A stretch of 64,000 bases of DNA, taken from positions 1 through 64,000 of the forward strand of contig RCAB01000228.1 of the NCBI GenBank assembly GCA_003640385.1. Reading direction: 5' to 3'. The DNA is from Setaria digitata. Its lineage: Eukaryota > Nematoda > Chromadorea > Rhabditida > Setariidae. Positions within the stretch are counted from its first letter, which is position 1; every line of letters starts with the position of its first letter. A program made the position numbers and the translations under genes. Below, one piece after another: positions 12,076 through 25,400 of the stretch. The notes under the pieces were generated by a model. The model made no database searches and was not told where the DNA came from. It saw nothing but the letters and a program-made list of their open reading frames with translations.

Positions 12076-13720
12076 TCAAAGTCCTTTGTAGTACCTACAA
12101 GTCTCCAAGGTTCGGGTGCAGGCACGACGACCATAACCTTGGGGTCCAAACTCTTTTGCGTAGCAAGCTGCAAACAATTCCATTGTAGTACTCGTAACTA
12201 ATTTGTGGGAAGGTGAGTCTTTCCTGGGGAAGAGAACAAATGTATTGGCCATTAAATCCTAAGCTTGAAGTGAAGCGTAAGAAGCATACAGTTGCAATAC
12301 AAGACGCCGCATCGAACACATACTGTTCTCGGTTCAAGTAATTGTTTACAAATCTCGCAGACAAAACATTTGTTACGATGCCAAGCCTGGAAAGATTCCG
12401 GACAGTTATTCGACAAGGTATAATCATCAGCTTAGCAGCACATAGCTGTCACAAAATAGCCTCATACTGGATAGCAGACGAATTTGTAGGAATATAATGG
12501 TAACGCTATGTTTTTCAGCCAGTATTTCATTAAAAATTGAAGCAGAGCTTAGATAGCTACGAAACTTACCATGCCGCCGGCCAATATTTTTTCAGCATCA
12601 AAAACCTCTTTTAAGCATTTGCGACATACAACCGCTGCATTTGTGAAAGCGTTCCCACTCTTTCCGCTTATGCATAAACGAGAATTTAAAGGTGGCTGGT
12701 CCTGTAACTTATTAACTTTGTAATTAGAATGGCTTAGAAGAAAAATTGAAATTTAAAGGAGAAATTGCAAATTTTGAAAATCACGTGAATTTGATCATGG
12801 CAAACATATTAGAAAGAATGGTTCAGAAAAGAGAACTAGTTGTTGACGTACAGTTTCCGCTGTCCCATGCCTTTTTTCGTTAGCGATACCTGGAATCTAC
12901 ATGTGCATTAGTAATTTGTATATTAGTTGCTATCTGAGCCGAATATTTTGTTTCTTTAGTTTTTGAAAGAAGTTGATAAGCACTAATTTTTTAGTGCAGA
13001 AGAGTTTGTAAAAATTTCAATTCTGTTAAAGATATGATTACTTCTGGAGCGTTTATCACAAAATGAATCGTCGATGCATTTAATGTATCCCGGTTTCTGG
13101 ACCTTCTTTCCATCAGTGTAAGAAATCGAAGCTGTCACTATGTCCTCTGCAGATAAATACTTAAATTAAGAGATTTTTTTTTTTTATTATTTTAAAGTAA
13201 TTGACGTGAGGCCTATAGTATTTTCTGTACGACAGAGAGAGAATAGATAAGCTTTAAAATTACCGCTGTTCAATTCACTTCTCTGACTTGGAATTTTGCA
13301 TTTGCTACTGGCAGTAAACAGTACCCCAGCACCAATACCGTATCCAACACCTTTAGGTCCAAACAAATATTTGTAGCAGTGATTACAGTAGAGCTGTAAA
13401 TTCATCGAATACTTCTCACCACAAAATAATTAAAAGAAAGATTTACCTAAACTGATTAAATGGAAACTATTAACCTGCTTCTTATGATCATTGTATGATC
13501 GACTATCCATAAATCTGCCACACTGCGAATTTGCTGCAAGACGAGCATTTAAAAAAGTGAAGACTCACAGTAAGTTTTAGAAGGGTTCAAATAACTGAAA
13601 AGTACTGCTTAAAGAAATACCACAGCGGAAACACTGTGTGTGCCACGATCGTCCAGCAGCTTGCACCAGCTCCGCAAAGTATACTGGTAAATTACATTTT
13701 CCACAATTATGCTTCCGCAT
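12076..13720 (-). CDS. two-LIM-domain protein, CRP/MLP type
   Basis: Eight minus-strand exons give 250 residues: 13720-13621, 13533-13475, 13393-13264, 13146-13042, 12889-12852, 12701-12570, 12386-12290 and 12167-12076 (TGA). LIM1 (residues 6-59) has C6-x2-C9, H27-x2-C30, C33-x4-C38 and C56-x2-C59, followed by GPKGVGYGIGAG, the Gly-rich segment typical of cysteine-rich/muscle LIM proteins. LIM2 (170-222) has C170-x2-C173, H191-x3-C195, C198-x2-C201 and C219-x2-C222, followed by GPQGYG. Such proteins bridge alpha-actinin, actin and Z-disc/dense-body partners and can enter nuclei. The linker of about 110 residues between the LIM domains is longer than in vertebrate CRPs, and C33-x4-C38 departs from the usual x2 spacing. 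A trans-splice-like acceptor (TTTAATGCCAG) lies 11 bases before the ATG. Closest C. elegans relative by memory is mlp-1, but orthology is not settled. Confidence 0.8.
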
Positions 13721-15205
<1,485 letters not shown>

Positions 15206-15653
15206 GCTGCTGAAGATAGCGAAAATGAATAGTTGAAATGTGTACTATTCATAAAATGAATAGTTAAAAATGTAAAAATAAGTGAGAAAGCAAGGAAAGA
15301 AAATTGATAAGAAATAATAACAAGTGTGAAAAATAATACGATTTTACTAGTTGCAAATTAAGAAAACGGATACTCATTTTTACTGTATGCAACAAACTAT
15401 TTCACTTCGTTTTCTTTTTTCTTTTTTTAAATTATAAGTATTAGAATTGTGATTCAAAAAAAAACGTTGTTTTATAAAGCAGAATTTTTGTTTGAGGGGT
15501 GGGATCCGAGAAGTCGGCAAGCATGATTTCAGGTTCAGATGATTGGAAGAGAAAGAAAACTTCGATTTTGTAAATTGTGGATGCTTCTAAATTAAAATAA
15601 GAATAATTCAATTTCATATTTTTCTAAAAACCAGTAATAGCAACTTGGACTTC

Positions 15654-15695
15654 GTTGATTTCTACAGATTGGACGTTGATTTCTACAGATTGGAC
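15654..15695. repeat. 21-bp tandem duplication
   Basis: GTTGATTTCTACAGATTGGA plus C occurs twice head to tail (15654-15674 and 15675-15695) without a mismatch, indicating a recent duplication in intergenic DNA. Confidence 0.9.
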
Positions 15696-18600
15696 TTTTG
15701 TTTGACATTTTATGCGTACACTGAGGTAAATTTTCCTCCTTCATCTTTTATTTGGTTATACTACTCATCCAGCAAATTTTATTCCTAATTTTATTCAGCT
15801 ACTCCAAAATATGGATCTTGCATGGTTTTAAGTTCTCAAAGCTTTCACAATGTTGATTTAATCTTTTAAAAATTTTCGCAATATGAGTGATTGTCCTTAA
15901 AAAATTTTTTTGGTATTTTAGTGAATATTATTTAATATACTACCAATCTCAGTCCAAGTAAGTCGATGAATTCTTTCAAATTTCGATTTATATGTAACGA
16001 GAAATAATTAAATTTCCTGGGAAATTTTAATTCAAGCATTCTATTTCTTCTTTTTTCTTTTGGTTTTCCTTTTTTAATGAAAGCTTGGGGAATTACTACA
16101 ATATTCATTTTCGTTGCTAGAATTATCAGTGGAAAATAGAAATTTTAGAAAATATTTGAATACCTCAAACAAAACTTTTCTGTAAAGAAAATATTACCTT
16201 TATTTGGGATTCCCAAAGCAAACAGCTTAGTACAGGATATCATTATGTTTGAAAGTAAAAACCTTTATCAATGAAAAAAAAAGAAAACTATTGCACTTCT
16301 TTTTAAAAAGTGGTTGCTCCTAAGTTTTTAGTAATTATTTTCCGGTATGTTTGGATATTTGCGTTGCTACTGTGCTTATATATTTCTTATTCTTTCATGC
16401 ATAGCTCTCTTTGAACTTTCTATTTGTAATTAATAAAGTACTGAACTCTAGAAGATAAATTTACGGAAGGAGTTGTATTTCATTAGATTTGAAGTAAAAA
16501 AAAAAAAAATTGCTGAGCGATATAAATAATACTCATTAATGCAACATTTGATAGGACTTTTATCCAGTCCCACATCGTCACTTTTCCATTTCATTAATGC
16601 CACAGCTTATCAACTGGTTTAGGCTTAAAATTCGATTAGAACATACACTTAAACGGCTGTTAAGTCAGAATGTTCATTAGTTTATTTCGATTATATTGCA
16701 TCAGCAGTTACTTTTCATTTCTTCCAGTCAAAGACGAATTTTGTAGCAACATTTTAAGGTTATGCATATTTCTTGTTTCTCAACACTTACTGATGACCAT
16801 ATAGCATCATCATTAAGACTTTCTAGAATTTTTTCAAGCCCTAAAAATAGCTGTTGTAGGTAGTTAAAGCTACTGGAATATTGTTTTATGACTTTAATTA
16901 ATCAGTTAACAACATCTGGTGTGAAGCGAATGGATGTACAAGTGAAGTGATGATCATTCCACATAACGTATTAAGCTGAAGAAAAAGCTAACAGCGATGT
17001 AGCTGAACTTATCAAAATAGTTTAATGTCATCATCTTTTCTTCCGCTGCTGTAGCATTTAGGTGAACATCATTGCACACTTTCATTAGAATCTATCAGAT
17101 ATAAAAGTAAAAAAAAAAGAAAGTAACATTGAAAATGACTATAATGATACATCATTTAAGTTCCCTGAACTTGATAAAACGAATAGTGAATTTAGACAGT
17201 GCTGATTGCGGGATCTCATCGAGGCACATAAGGAAAAGATCCATATTTAGACTCTTTCAGTGTTTGCACTAAAGAAGTATGTATGCATTCAGTTTGCCAT
17301 AATACAACTGCTCAATTTTTAAAATCGTACGTCAAAACTTTGTTTGTTAAAAAAATTTTTAGTGAAATCAAATTATTCATCAAAATTTATTCAAAAAAAA
17401 AAAAAAAATGATTCCTCCAAAGTGAAATTAAAATCAACTTCTTTTACTACAGTTTTCAAGCTAGCAAAAAAGCTTTTCTATTTTCTAATTTTTGAAAAAT
17501 TGATTATATCTGATGCGCTTGTTAGTGATTTGACTTTTTTAGCTACATCGGCTGTTGAATGACAAGTAATTATGTAATTAGTGACCTTAAATTAGTAATA
17601 TTTCCAGTGGGATCATTTATGAAAACACCTAATTCCAATAAATTGATGGCTGGTCTCGGAGAGCTGTTCGCATTTTTGGCTATTCTTGCGTCCTATTCTT
17701 GCATCCTACACATCATGTTAATCTTTATAATTTATTCTTATATTTAAGTACATAGGCACTCCATCCCACTGAAAACTGTTTGTACTGTTTTTCAGATTGA
17801 TCAACAGGTTGGAAAACTTTTGCATTTATCATTCAGATCATTTAAATTGCAAATTTGTTTCATACTTTAGTTTAATCCTGTTTTTTTTTTTTTTTAATTC
17901 TATTTAGATTCAACGATTACAAAGAATAGTCGAACTGTGATCTCTTTCCGTTATAGTCACTTTTTCCTCTGTTTGTTACAGGGTAATTTCTATGTCTCTA
18001 TTCTGAATCGCATGATTTGGTAAATATTTATTTAAAAAATAAGCTTCTAGGATGGATTCCAGTTGGCTCATAATTTTAGCATGACTGTAGTCCAACGACT
18101 TTCTTCAAACTGTTATTGAATATATGAAGATTTTAAAATCATTTTCTTTTTAACACCTCATGGTATATTCTATTCATTATCTGATCTGGATGATCTATTG
18201 CAAACAGTAAAAGTTTATAACATTTGTCTATATGTACCTAACTCTTCCTTCTTAAATTCTAAATAAATAATATAATAAAATTATTTAATAGTAAGAGCCT
18301 TATTGAAAGCTTTTAAAAATCATTAAATCTTAGGTGTTGCTGAAGAAACAAGAAAAAAAAAACTAATGGAAACGGAAAAAAAAATGCTGATGCAGTTCAA
18401 CAATTCAGACATGATTGGTAAACTTCGATTTTTGATAGCGCTAAATCCGTAGTAGCAGCAGTAATGAAAGCAATGACCATTAACCAGTAAGGATATATGA
18501 TATTTTTCATTAACAGCATCAACATACGTTTAAAAGTCATATTATATTCAAGAATAATGTATTTTGGTTGTATATGTTTCTACATGAGGGGCGCACAAAA

Positions 18601-19510
18601 TTACTATGGAATTTTGGCGTCCGATTGAGTTGAGTTCTTGAAATAGAACAAACTGAAAAACGTTTATCCTCAGCGATATATATATATATGCCAGTAGATG
18701 ATGTGTAAATTGAAAGTAATTGAGTTGGAATAGTGTCATATCATTTTTTCAGCTGCATCGTCATCGTAGATTGTATAAACAATGAGAATAAAGGCTTCAG
18801 AGTGATTGGTTTCCATATGATAATAGGTGTATTATAGATGTGCAGAGTGTGAAATAAATAATCTTATCTTTGCTTTTCAAATTGTTATCAAATTCCTTAG
18901 CTTATGGCAACAAACATTGAAATTTGGCTGTAGAAAATGCTTTTTTTTTATTCATTAAATCTTCATTTTCATTTGCGTTTATTTATTTTGATGTTTCTGC
19001 TCCGTTGATGATGGCACTTACTTTTCAATCTTATGAAATTCTATTAGCTTGAACCGTAGTTGTCCGATTTTCATGAATTCATGAAATTTACTGCTTTAGA
19101 AAAGGAAAAAATAAGGGGAGTTGACAAGTAACAACAAACTATTAAATAATTATCATATTGTTTGACTCCTACTTTTTAGTCAACGCTCTCCATCCTCTGC
19201 TTACTTAGTTTTCAAAAACCAAATTCGACTAGCTAAGATATATGAAGCCATGAGCCTTTTAGTTTGATATTTATTTTGGAAATATTGATCACTTCCGAGA
19301 GAGAAATAAACAAAGAGATACCGGCAAGTCCGAGAAATCGTTTATTGTTATCATGCTGCCTGTTATCTTTCTTAATCAGAATCCAACTACAGAACTTCAA
19401 AAATCTATGAAAAGTATAACCTTGAGATATGCAAAATATGCCATCGTTGTTGCATTCGTTATTCAAACAATATGTAAGTAAACGTGTCCAACTGCTATGT
19501 TTCATTTCAG
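15696..19510. other. AT-rich region with scattered exon-like pieces
   Basis: No gene model holds together, but several short tracts look coding on the plus strand. A segment at 18334-18417 has a good acceptor (AAATCTTAG) and donor (G|GTAAAC) and encodes VAEETRKKKLMETEKKMLMQ. A segment at 19380-19473 has acceptor TTAATCAG and donor GTAAGT and encodes ELQKSMKSITLRYAKYAIVV. Between 17130 and 17750 short open tracts occur in all three frames. These could be exons of an AT-rich gene, remains of one, or chance. Confidence 0.3.
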
Positions 19511-19557
19511 GAGACGTCTTCATTTCAATATCGTAATACATAAACTAAGGAAATGAG

Positions 19558-20057
19558 ATGAACACTTCAATTTTAAACTTTTGCTGGTGCCCTTCATGCC
19601 TTACAACATCTTACCAATATGCATATTTGATTGAGGTAAGAGAAACTCCATATTTAGTTGCAGTTATCTCACAAATCTTAGATTGCACTTCATAAGCGTT
19701 CACTTATTTGTAAATCTTCATTTCCAATAATAACTATTCTTTACAATCATGAGAGGTGCTCTCATTATGCTTTATTGACATGATCAGGTATTTTAGTGAT
19801 CAAACGAAAGGAGTAATTTCAAGAATAGTAGTGACGGTAGAGATTAGTCAATGAAAGAGTTAAGCAGTATTTGCGTGGATTCCCATAATGCTGTTGTAGA
19901 AAAGTTCCTCCAATTCAGTCGATGTTGTCTTCTAAATACTTCAGAATTTATGATAGCAGTTGGAAGAGTAAATGAAAAAGAAAGGAATGAAGTCGTCAAA
20001 TCACAGCTGAAGCACGAAAAACAAAATGAGCAGTTTGATAAGATCACTTTTGACTAA
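19558..20057 (+). CDS. hypothetical small protein, two exons
   Basis: A possible 95-residue gene: exon 19558-19635 (26 codons, phase 0, donor GAG|GTAAGAG) and exon 19848-20057 (ending TAA). A strong acceptor TTTCATTTCAG at 19500-19510 upstream of the start resembles a trans-splice site, giving a short 5' UTR that contains a three-codon upstream ORF (19553-19561). The second exon is rich in charged residues and probably helical, for example GRVNEKERNEVVKSQLKHEK. No signal peptide or domain is recognised. It would converge tail to tail with the GTPase gene at 20295. Its translation is plausible but short, so the call may be wrong. Confidence 0.33.
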
Positions 20058-20294
20058 AAGTAAGAAATTAAATGATAGCATGTACGTTATTCTAAGAACG
20101 TCTAATCGATTTTGGAGTACACCTCAAACTAGCATTATAAGAGTTAAATGGTAAGGGCGACTGTGATGTGGTCAGCAAGATAGCGCACGCGGTAGAAAAC
20201 AGGTAGAAGAATGAAATAATCCTTCTCTTTAATTTGGACGAAAGACTAGCGGAAAAATATCCTACTACTTGTTAAAGTTTTAATTATATTAAAA

Positions 20295-21524
20295 CTATTT
20301 AATAACATCTGGTAATAGATAAAAGTGATGAACCTGTAAAAATATACTCGAAGTGGAAATAATTTAAAATTAGTTACGAAAGCTACCGCTGAGGTGAGAT
20401 GTAATTTCAGGTTATTATTTGTCGCGAATTCTTCAGCATCTGCTAGTGAAATAGTATGTCTTGATTGCAGATCGTACTTACAGCCGATCAGTACACCTGG
20501 AAATCCCGAACTGCAAACTGTTGACTAAAAAAATATAAAAAGTTTAAGAAACCAACGCAGAATTATTTTAACAAGCATACTTGAATGAAAACAAAAGAAG
20601 TCCATTTTAAAAATATAAAACTTTGTAGTTTATCAATTGAAGCTCCCTTTTTACATTTCTTCACAAAATTCAATTCCGGAGTAGCGGTTCCTAGCCTGGC
20701 CTGATTCTATTACAATTGGAAAAGCTCAAGTTTCGCCTTTCGCAGCAGTTGCTAATTCCACCAACCTTCATTCAAAATCCACCATCTGGCGTCCTTACAC
20801 TTGCATTAATATTACATCTACTTTGTCAGCGAACTGCTTCACTAGTCAATTTCACTTATAAATACAATAATTTCGCAAAAACATGATGGAAGCTGCATAA
20901 AACTCAAATCGTCCATGATGGCAAATCAAAAAACTTTTAAATCTACTTTTTTTGATTTTCAGCTGTTCAAAATGCGCTTGTAAAACACCAAGACTGTCTT
21001 TATTGGTAAAGTCGAAACAGAGCGCGTAAAAAGCGTTTTCATCACATATCGAGTTGAGAAGCCATTTATAAAGTTGGTGACCAGCAGTATCCACTAACAC
21101 TACATCCATGGTGTGTCCATAGCTTTCTAATGTTTTATCATACAGTTCTACACCTTGAGTCTAAAATGTTCTGCTCAGAATAATACAAATTGTAATATTG
21201 TCTGGAAAAAGTAATGTATAATAAGAAAAGATGTCAAATAATCTTTTTTTGCAATAAACTTTAACGCTCAGTGCTCTATTTTCAGTTGCTCCTTCCTCAA
21301 TATCAGTTTTTTCTGCAGTTATATTCTGGTTGCAAAAGTAAACAGTTATCAATGGATCTTACCATTTCATAATCTTTATTAGTAAAATTATATTTTCCAG
21401 TTAAAATTTTTATAATTGTGCTTTTGCCAGCCCGAACTGCTCCTGAAAACATTACACTGATATGGATTTTCCAATCAGATAGATATTTGTATACTTGGAA
21501 AATATACAGTAAATGCTTTGACAT
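20295..21524 (-). CDS. IFT27/RABL4-like small GTPase
   Basis: Minus-strand exons 21524-21363, 21160-20947 and 20517-20387, plus a probable last exon 20333-20295 (TAG), join in frame to about 181 residues; human IFT27 has 186. Motifs visible: P-loop G28-AVRA-G33-K34-S35; TQGVELYDKT after it where IFT27 has its TTG segment; G3 DTAGHQLY (residue 78 on); a stretch FYALCFDFTNKDSL resembling LVYDVTNEESF of IFT27; G4 as IGCKYDL (138-141), with Cys in place of the usual Asn; and G5-like TSA (167-169). The FPGVLIG segment is also IFT27-like (LPGVLVG). IFT27 pairs with IFT25 on the outside of IFT-B trains and helps BBSome-dependent export from cilia. The start is uncertain (ATG at 21611 is also in frame), and the last 12 residues lack the expected final helix, so the 3' end may be mis-modelled. 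Other Rab-like families are possible but fit less well. Confidence 0.7.
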
Positions 21525-22299
21525 TTGATTTCTATTTACAAAGCTGATACCACTGAATCTCTCGCACGATTGCAGTTTAGGACGTAAAAGTATACTTGTT
21601 AGAGAACCCATGAGTACCCTTACCCAAAAATATTATTTTTTGAGTGGAGGCATTGTGTTGTTCCATGTTATTCCAAAATATCAATCTTACTGTATCTTCC
21701 AGAAGTGAATCTATAAAAAAATTTCAAATCTCTGTTACCAAATTATTAAATTTAAAAGTGATTTGAAACATTGGCAGAAAAATACTTGAAGTAAAATATC
21801 TCGTTAATAATAGCATCCATTATTTATTCCGTTATCAACGGTACAAATTACGGATTAAAATTTCAGTGCTTGAAAAGTATAAAAAATAAAAAAGCCTAAA
21901 ATTTAAGCAAATTTTGAGAATGTGTAACAGATGCAAGAACACTTGGAACATGTAGAGAAATTACGGAACTGGAAGTAGGATAAAGTAAGCTTCTGCTGGT
22001 ACCATGGCAACATCTGTCAACATTCGTCAAATCCCTTATAATCTTATTTTAATCTACCATATTTTTGAAGTTTCATGGTAAAATGAATGGATAAAAATAT
22101 CGTCTAAAATCCAATGAATTTTCGTACTTTTTAATAAAAAACAGTACAATAGCTAAGCCTATCAGGTAGAAACCCTTCAAGCTTCCGCACCAAATTTCAA
22201 GGCAAAATCATACAAAAACAATATACTTTAACTGAATATAATGGAATCTTATATGTATTGTCTCCAAGACTGCCTCCCAGTTTCTCAGTGCTCGGGATT
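21525..22299. other. upstream flank of the GTPase gene
   Basis: AT-rich DNA with no convincing exon. ATG 21611 and an acceptor-like CCAAG at 21494-21498 leave the true 5' end of the GTPase gene open. Confidence 0.4.
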
Positions 22300-22351
22300 T
22301 TACTTTACCCGCCAGAGAGCGAGATGCTCTAAGGAATCCGATATAGTGCTG

Positions 22352-22411
22352 CAATTAAGATGCAAGATTTGCTGGATGCAGGCCAACTGCCGATGAGGAC
22401 GGGGTTTCCCG
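22352..22411 (+). other. orphan exon-like segment
   Basis: A short open stretch encodes MQDLLDAGQLPMRTGFPE and is followed by GAG|GTTCG, a possible donor in phase 0. Its composition is unlike the AT-rich surroundings. The frame is open upstream to a TAA about 30 bases before the ATG. It might be an alternative 5' exon of a plus-strand gene such as ctbp-1 (4.8 kb downstream; its exon 2 also begins in phase 0), or chance. Confidence 0.22.
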
Positions 22412-22479
22412 AGGTTCGTTTTTTGAGTAGTTTTCTGTGGGGTGGTAGGTGTTTACAGTGCGAGAATTGTTATGAAACC

Positions 22480-25400
22480 TTACATCTAAACATTTAAGAA
22501 GGAGAATCTCTGTGTGGTTAGTTTCATAAGTTATGCTGGCCCGTGGTAAGTTATACTTCCACGTGTTCCCGTATTACTTTCTGCCCGAACAGAGACACGA
22601 AGACGTGTTTCTGAAGGTGTAGCGGAAGTCCGAGTAGTACTTCGTTATTCCACTTCATTCATTTTTTTCGTTTTTCATGTGCGATATATAGTATTCGGAT
22701 CTTTGTAGTATCTTTTGCAGAGGATTTCGAAGAGTGCATTTGGAAAATTATATTATCGATGTTCCAGTTTCTGTGTATTGCAAGGAGCGGGGCATCCAGT
22801 TGGACAATAAATTGATAGTCGGTTAGTTTGTAGACTGTTAGTATATAATTATAAGTTTCAACACAGTGTGATTTTTTTCATTTTCCATCCTCTCTTTTTT
22901 TCAAAAAGTTTCTAGAGAAATTATTTTAGTTTTGTAGATGCATGTGTCACTTTTTTAAGTATTTCATTTCTTATTTTTTGTATTTTACTCATCGACTATT
23001 TTCTTATGGCAGGAAGTTTAAAATAACCGTCATCTTGACCCTGGCTTTAATTGCATTCAGATAAATCAGATGAGAAAGAAAAATGTTTGTCGCTCGCTAA
23101 GTACTTCAGCTTCCCACTGTGATAAAATCTACCCTACTACTTTTTACTAATACTAATAATAAAGAACTCCGTAGTGTGTCGAACATATCAGTTTAATTCT
23201 ACGCTTAAAGCTAAATTCATTTGCTTGTAAAGGATTGTGTTTTATCCTTTTCCTTCGAATTCTGACCTTTTTTTTTAGCTTTGCTCCAGTTCTTGCGACA
23301 TAAATCGTTTTGTTGTTTCTCTTACTCTACGGTATCACCGAATTCCTTATTTGTTTTTCTTCTTTTTGCTTTTGTATGAATAATTCGTTCTTATTTAGTA
23401 CTATTTATTTTGGAATTACTTGACTGGCAGAAGGTCGGAAATTTAAAAGCGGATGGGTTTTTGTTTTGATTGACAAATTTTGTCACCAATTGAGACTTTA
23501 TCCTGCATACCATTGTGCATATTGACTCTTCTTTCAATTGATTCATACATAGTTTATGCGAAGCGAGTAAGCTCTTTCTCGTTACATTATAACTTTGTGT
23601 TGTTGATGCAAATGCATGAATTTACAAAGTACGAAAGGTTAAAATAGATACATTACACTGTCCCAGTTTCTTTCGTTTCTGAACTGCATTATGGAACTTA
23701 CTGCTGATGGTTGGCTATCAGAATTTACTAAGTTCGATTAGGTAACTTCATTGTGGTTAAAGGACAGAAATAATATTGACCGAAGAGGCTCACTTGTTCT
23801 GGAATCTTCAAGTGTACGAAGGAAAATGTGTTCGAGCAGAATTAGAAGTTGCTTTAACTATACAGTAGCAGTGCATTTGTGAAACGATTTTTCACGTGTG
23901 AGCTTTAATTAATCGTGCTATATATTAATAAGCTCTCTCTTTCGATATAAACAAGATTGCTGCATTAGTGTTGTGCTAATCCGAACATTGTCTGGTTTTC
24001 TGTTTCCTTTTTATCATTATAGCTTCTATATAAAGACAGTTTCAAGAGAGCAATAAGAGGGAAGTGAGGGAGGGAGAGGTTGTACACGATCTGTTAGACC
24101 GGTGAAAAATTGATGGAATACAAAGACAAGAAAGAGTATGATCGGTTAGCTTGCTGAACACGGTAATTGTGAAGTTTTACATTTTCAAAGTTGATGCGGA
24201 TTGATGCAGATGGTTTCTGTTCTCTGTGTCAGCTGTCATAAGGTGCTTTTACCTCGCATTTCTCGCTCACCCTGAACAGGGATATGCAGTGCTGTTTTTC
24301 AGGATGCTGTTACTTGGATGCACACATTTGTTTATGTAAATAGGTTGAAGAAGCTAAAGCCAACAGATGTACGGGGTTTTAGTAGAGGGAGTTTGATGAG
24401 AGTATGTTTTTAAATTGATTGAATTTGTTGCTGAGTGAGTGGCACTGGATGAAAGACATTCATTCGTTGTTCTGATGACTTCCGAATAAAGGGAAGAATC
24501 TGTGCGAATTGGGCATTTGGTTTCAGGAGTGGGACACATTTCTATTGAATTTGACGATGTATCTGGACTGGAAAGCCACTAGTAGCGATAGCCATCGTGC
24601 ATGGCTTTTCATGAAAGCTGTTTAGTGGGTGCTAGCTACTCAGTTAAGGAAAGCACTCGTCCTCAGTTACAGTGAGGTGGGAGTGAAGTGGTCTTGGTGA
24701 TGTGGTGTGTATGTGAGATGCGGCAAAGATATTATATTATGAGGAAGGGGAGGAAGAAATGGAGAGTCTTGCTTGCGTTGCTGTTTCTTAACTCTTAGAG
24801 GGCCGTTGGAGCTAGCGGTGTGGTGTATGGTGGTGTCCGTGGTTAGATCCATCCTGCCTGGGGAGGTTATCTTGATGGCGGTGGCGACAGCCAATGTGTT
24901 GTGCTGACTCAGAAGCTTTGCTTAATGAAAGTTTTAGCCTTGGGCGTTGCACCGCATTGATTAATTAATAGGAGGGGGAAGTGAAGAGTCCAGTCGTGGT
25001 TTCCACAATGATAACGGTAGGAATGAGGAGGAGGTGGTAGTGGCGGTGGTACAAACAGCTGACGTAGCAAGATGAGGACATTTTAGGGATGGTCCATGGA
25101 TGGATGGATAAATGGATGGGATGAGAGTGGTTTGGATGAACGAAGGGTGCAAATAATGGAATCAGGGAAGAGTGGTGGCATTTGGTGCTGGTGAGGACAG
25201 GAATGGATGGATGGATTATGGGTGTCTGCTATGGGAGCCTAGTGTAGCCGAGTGTAGAGACGCAATCTCATGAGCCCAAAGTGAGAGCTAGTTGGGTCTC
25301 CTCATCCTCTTGCTCAGCTCATTAGTGGTATATTGATACCTGTCGAGTAGAAGATTTAACTTTGATTGATGAGTATAGTTGGAGTGAACGACTCGCCCCG

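Noticed and set aside
12095..12427. 110-codon minus-strand ORF
   Set aside because: Runs out of frame across two true LIM-gene exons and their intron; the zinc-binding cysteines appear only in the other frame.
17265..17290. Similarity to the 3' half of miR-1 (TAAAGAAGTATGTA)
   Set aside because: The seed region does not match and no hairpin was seen, so it is taken as coincidence.
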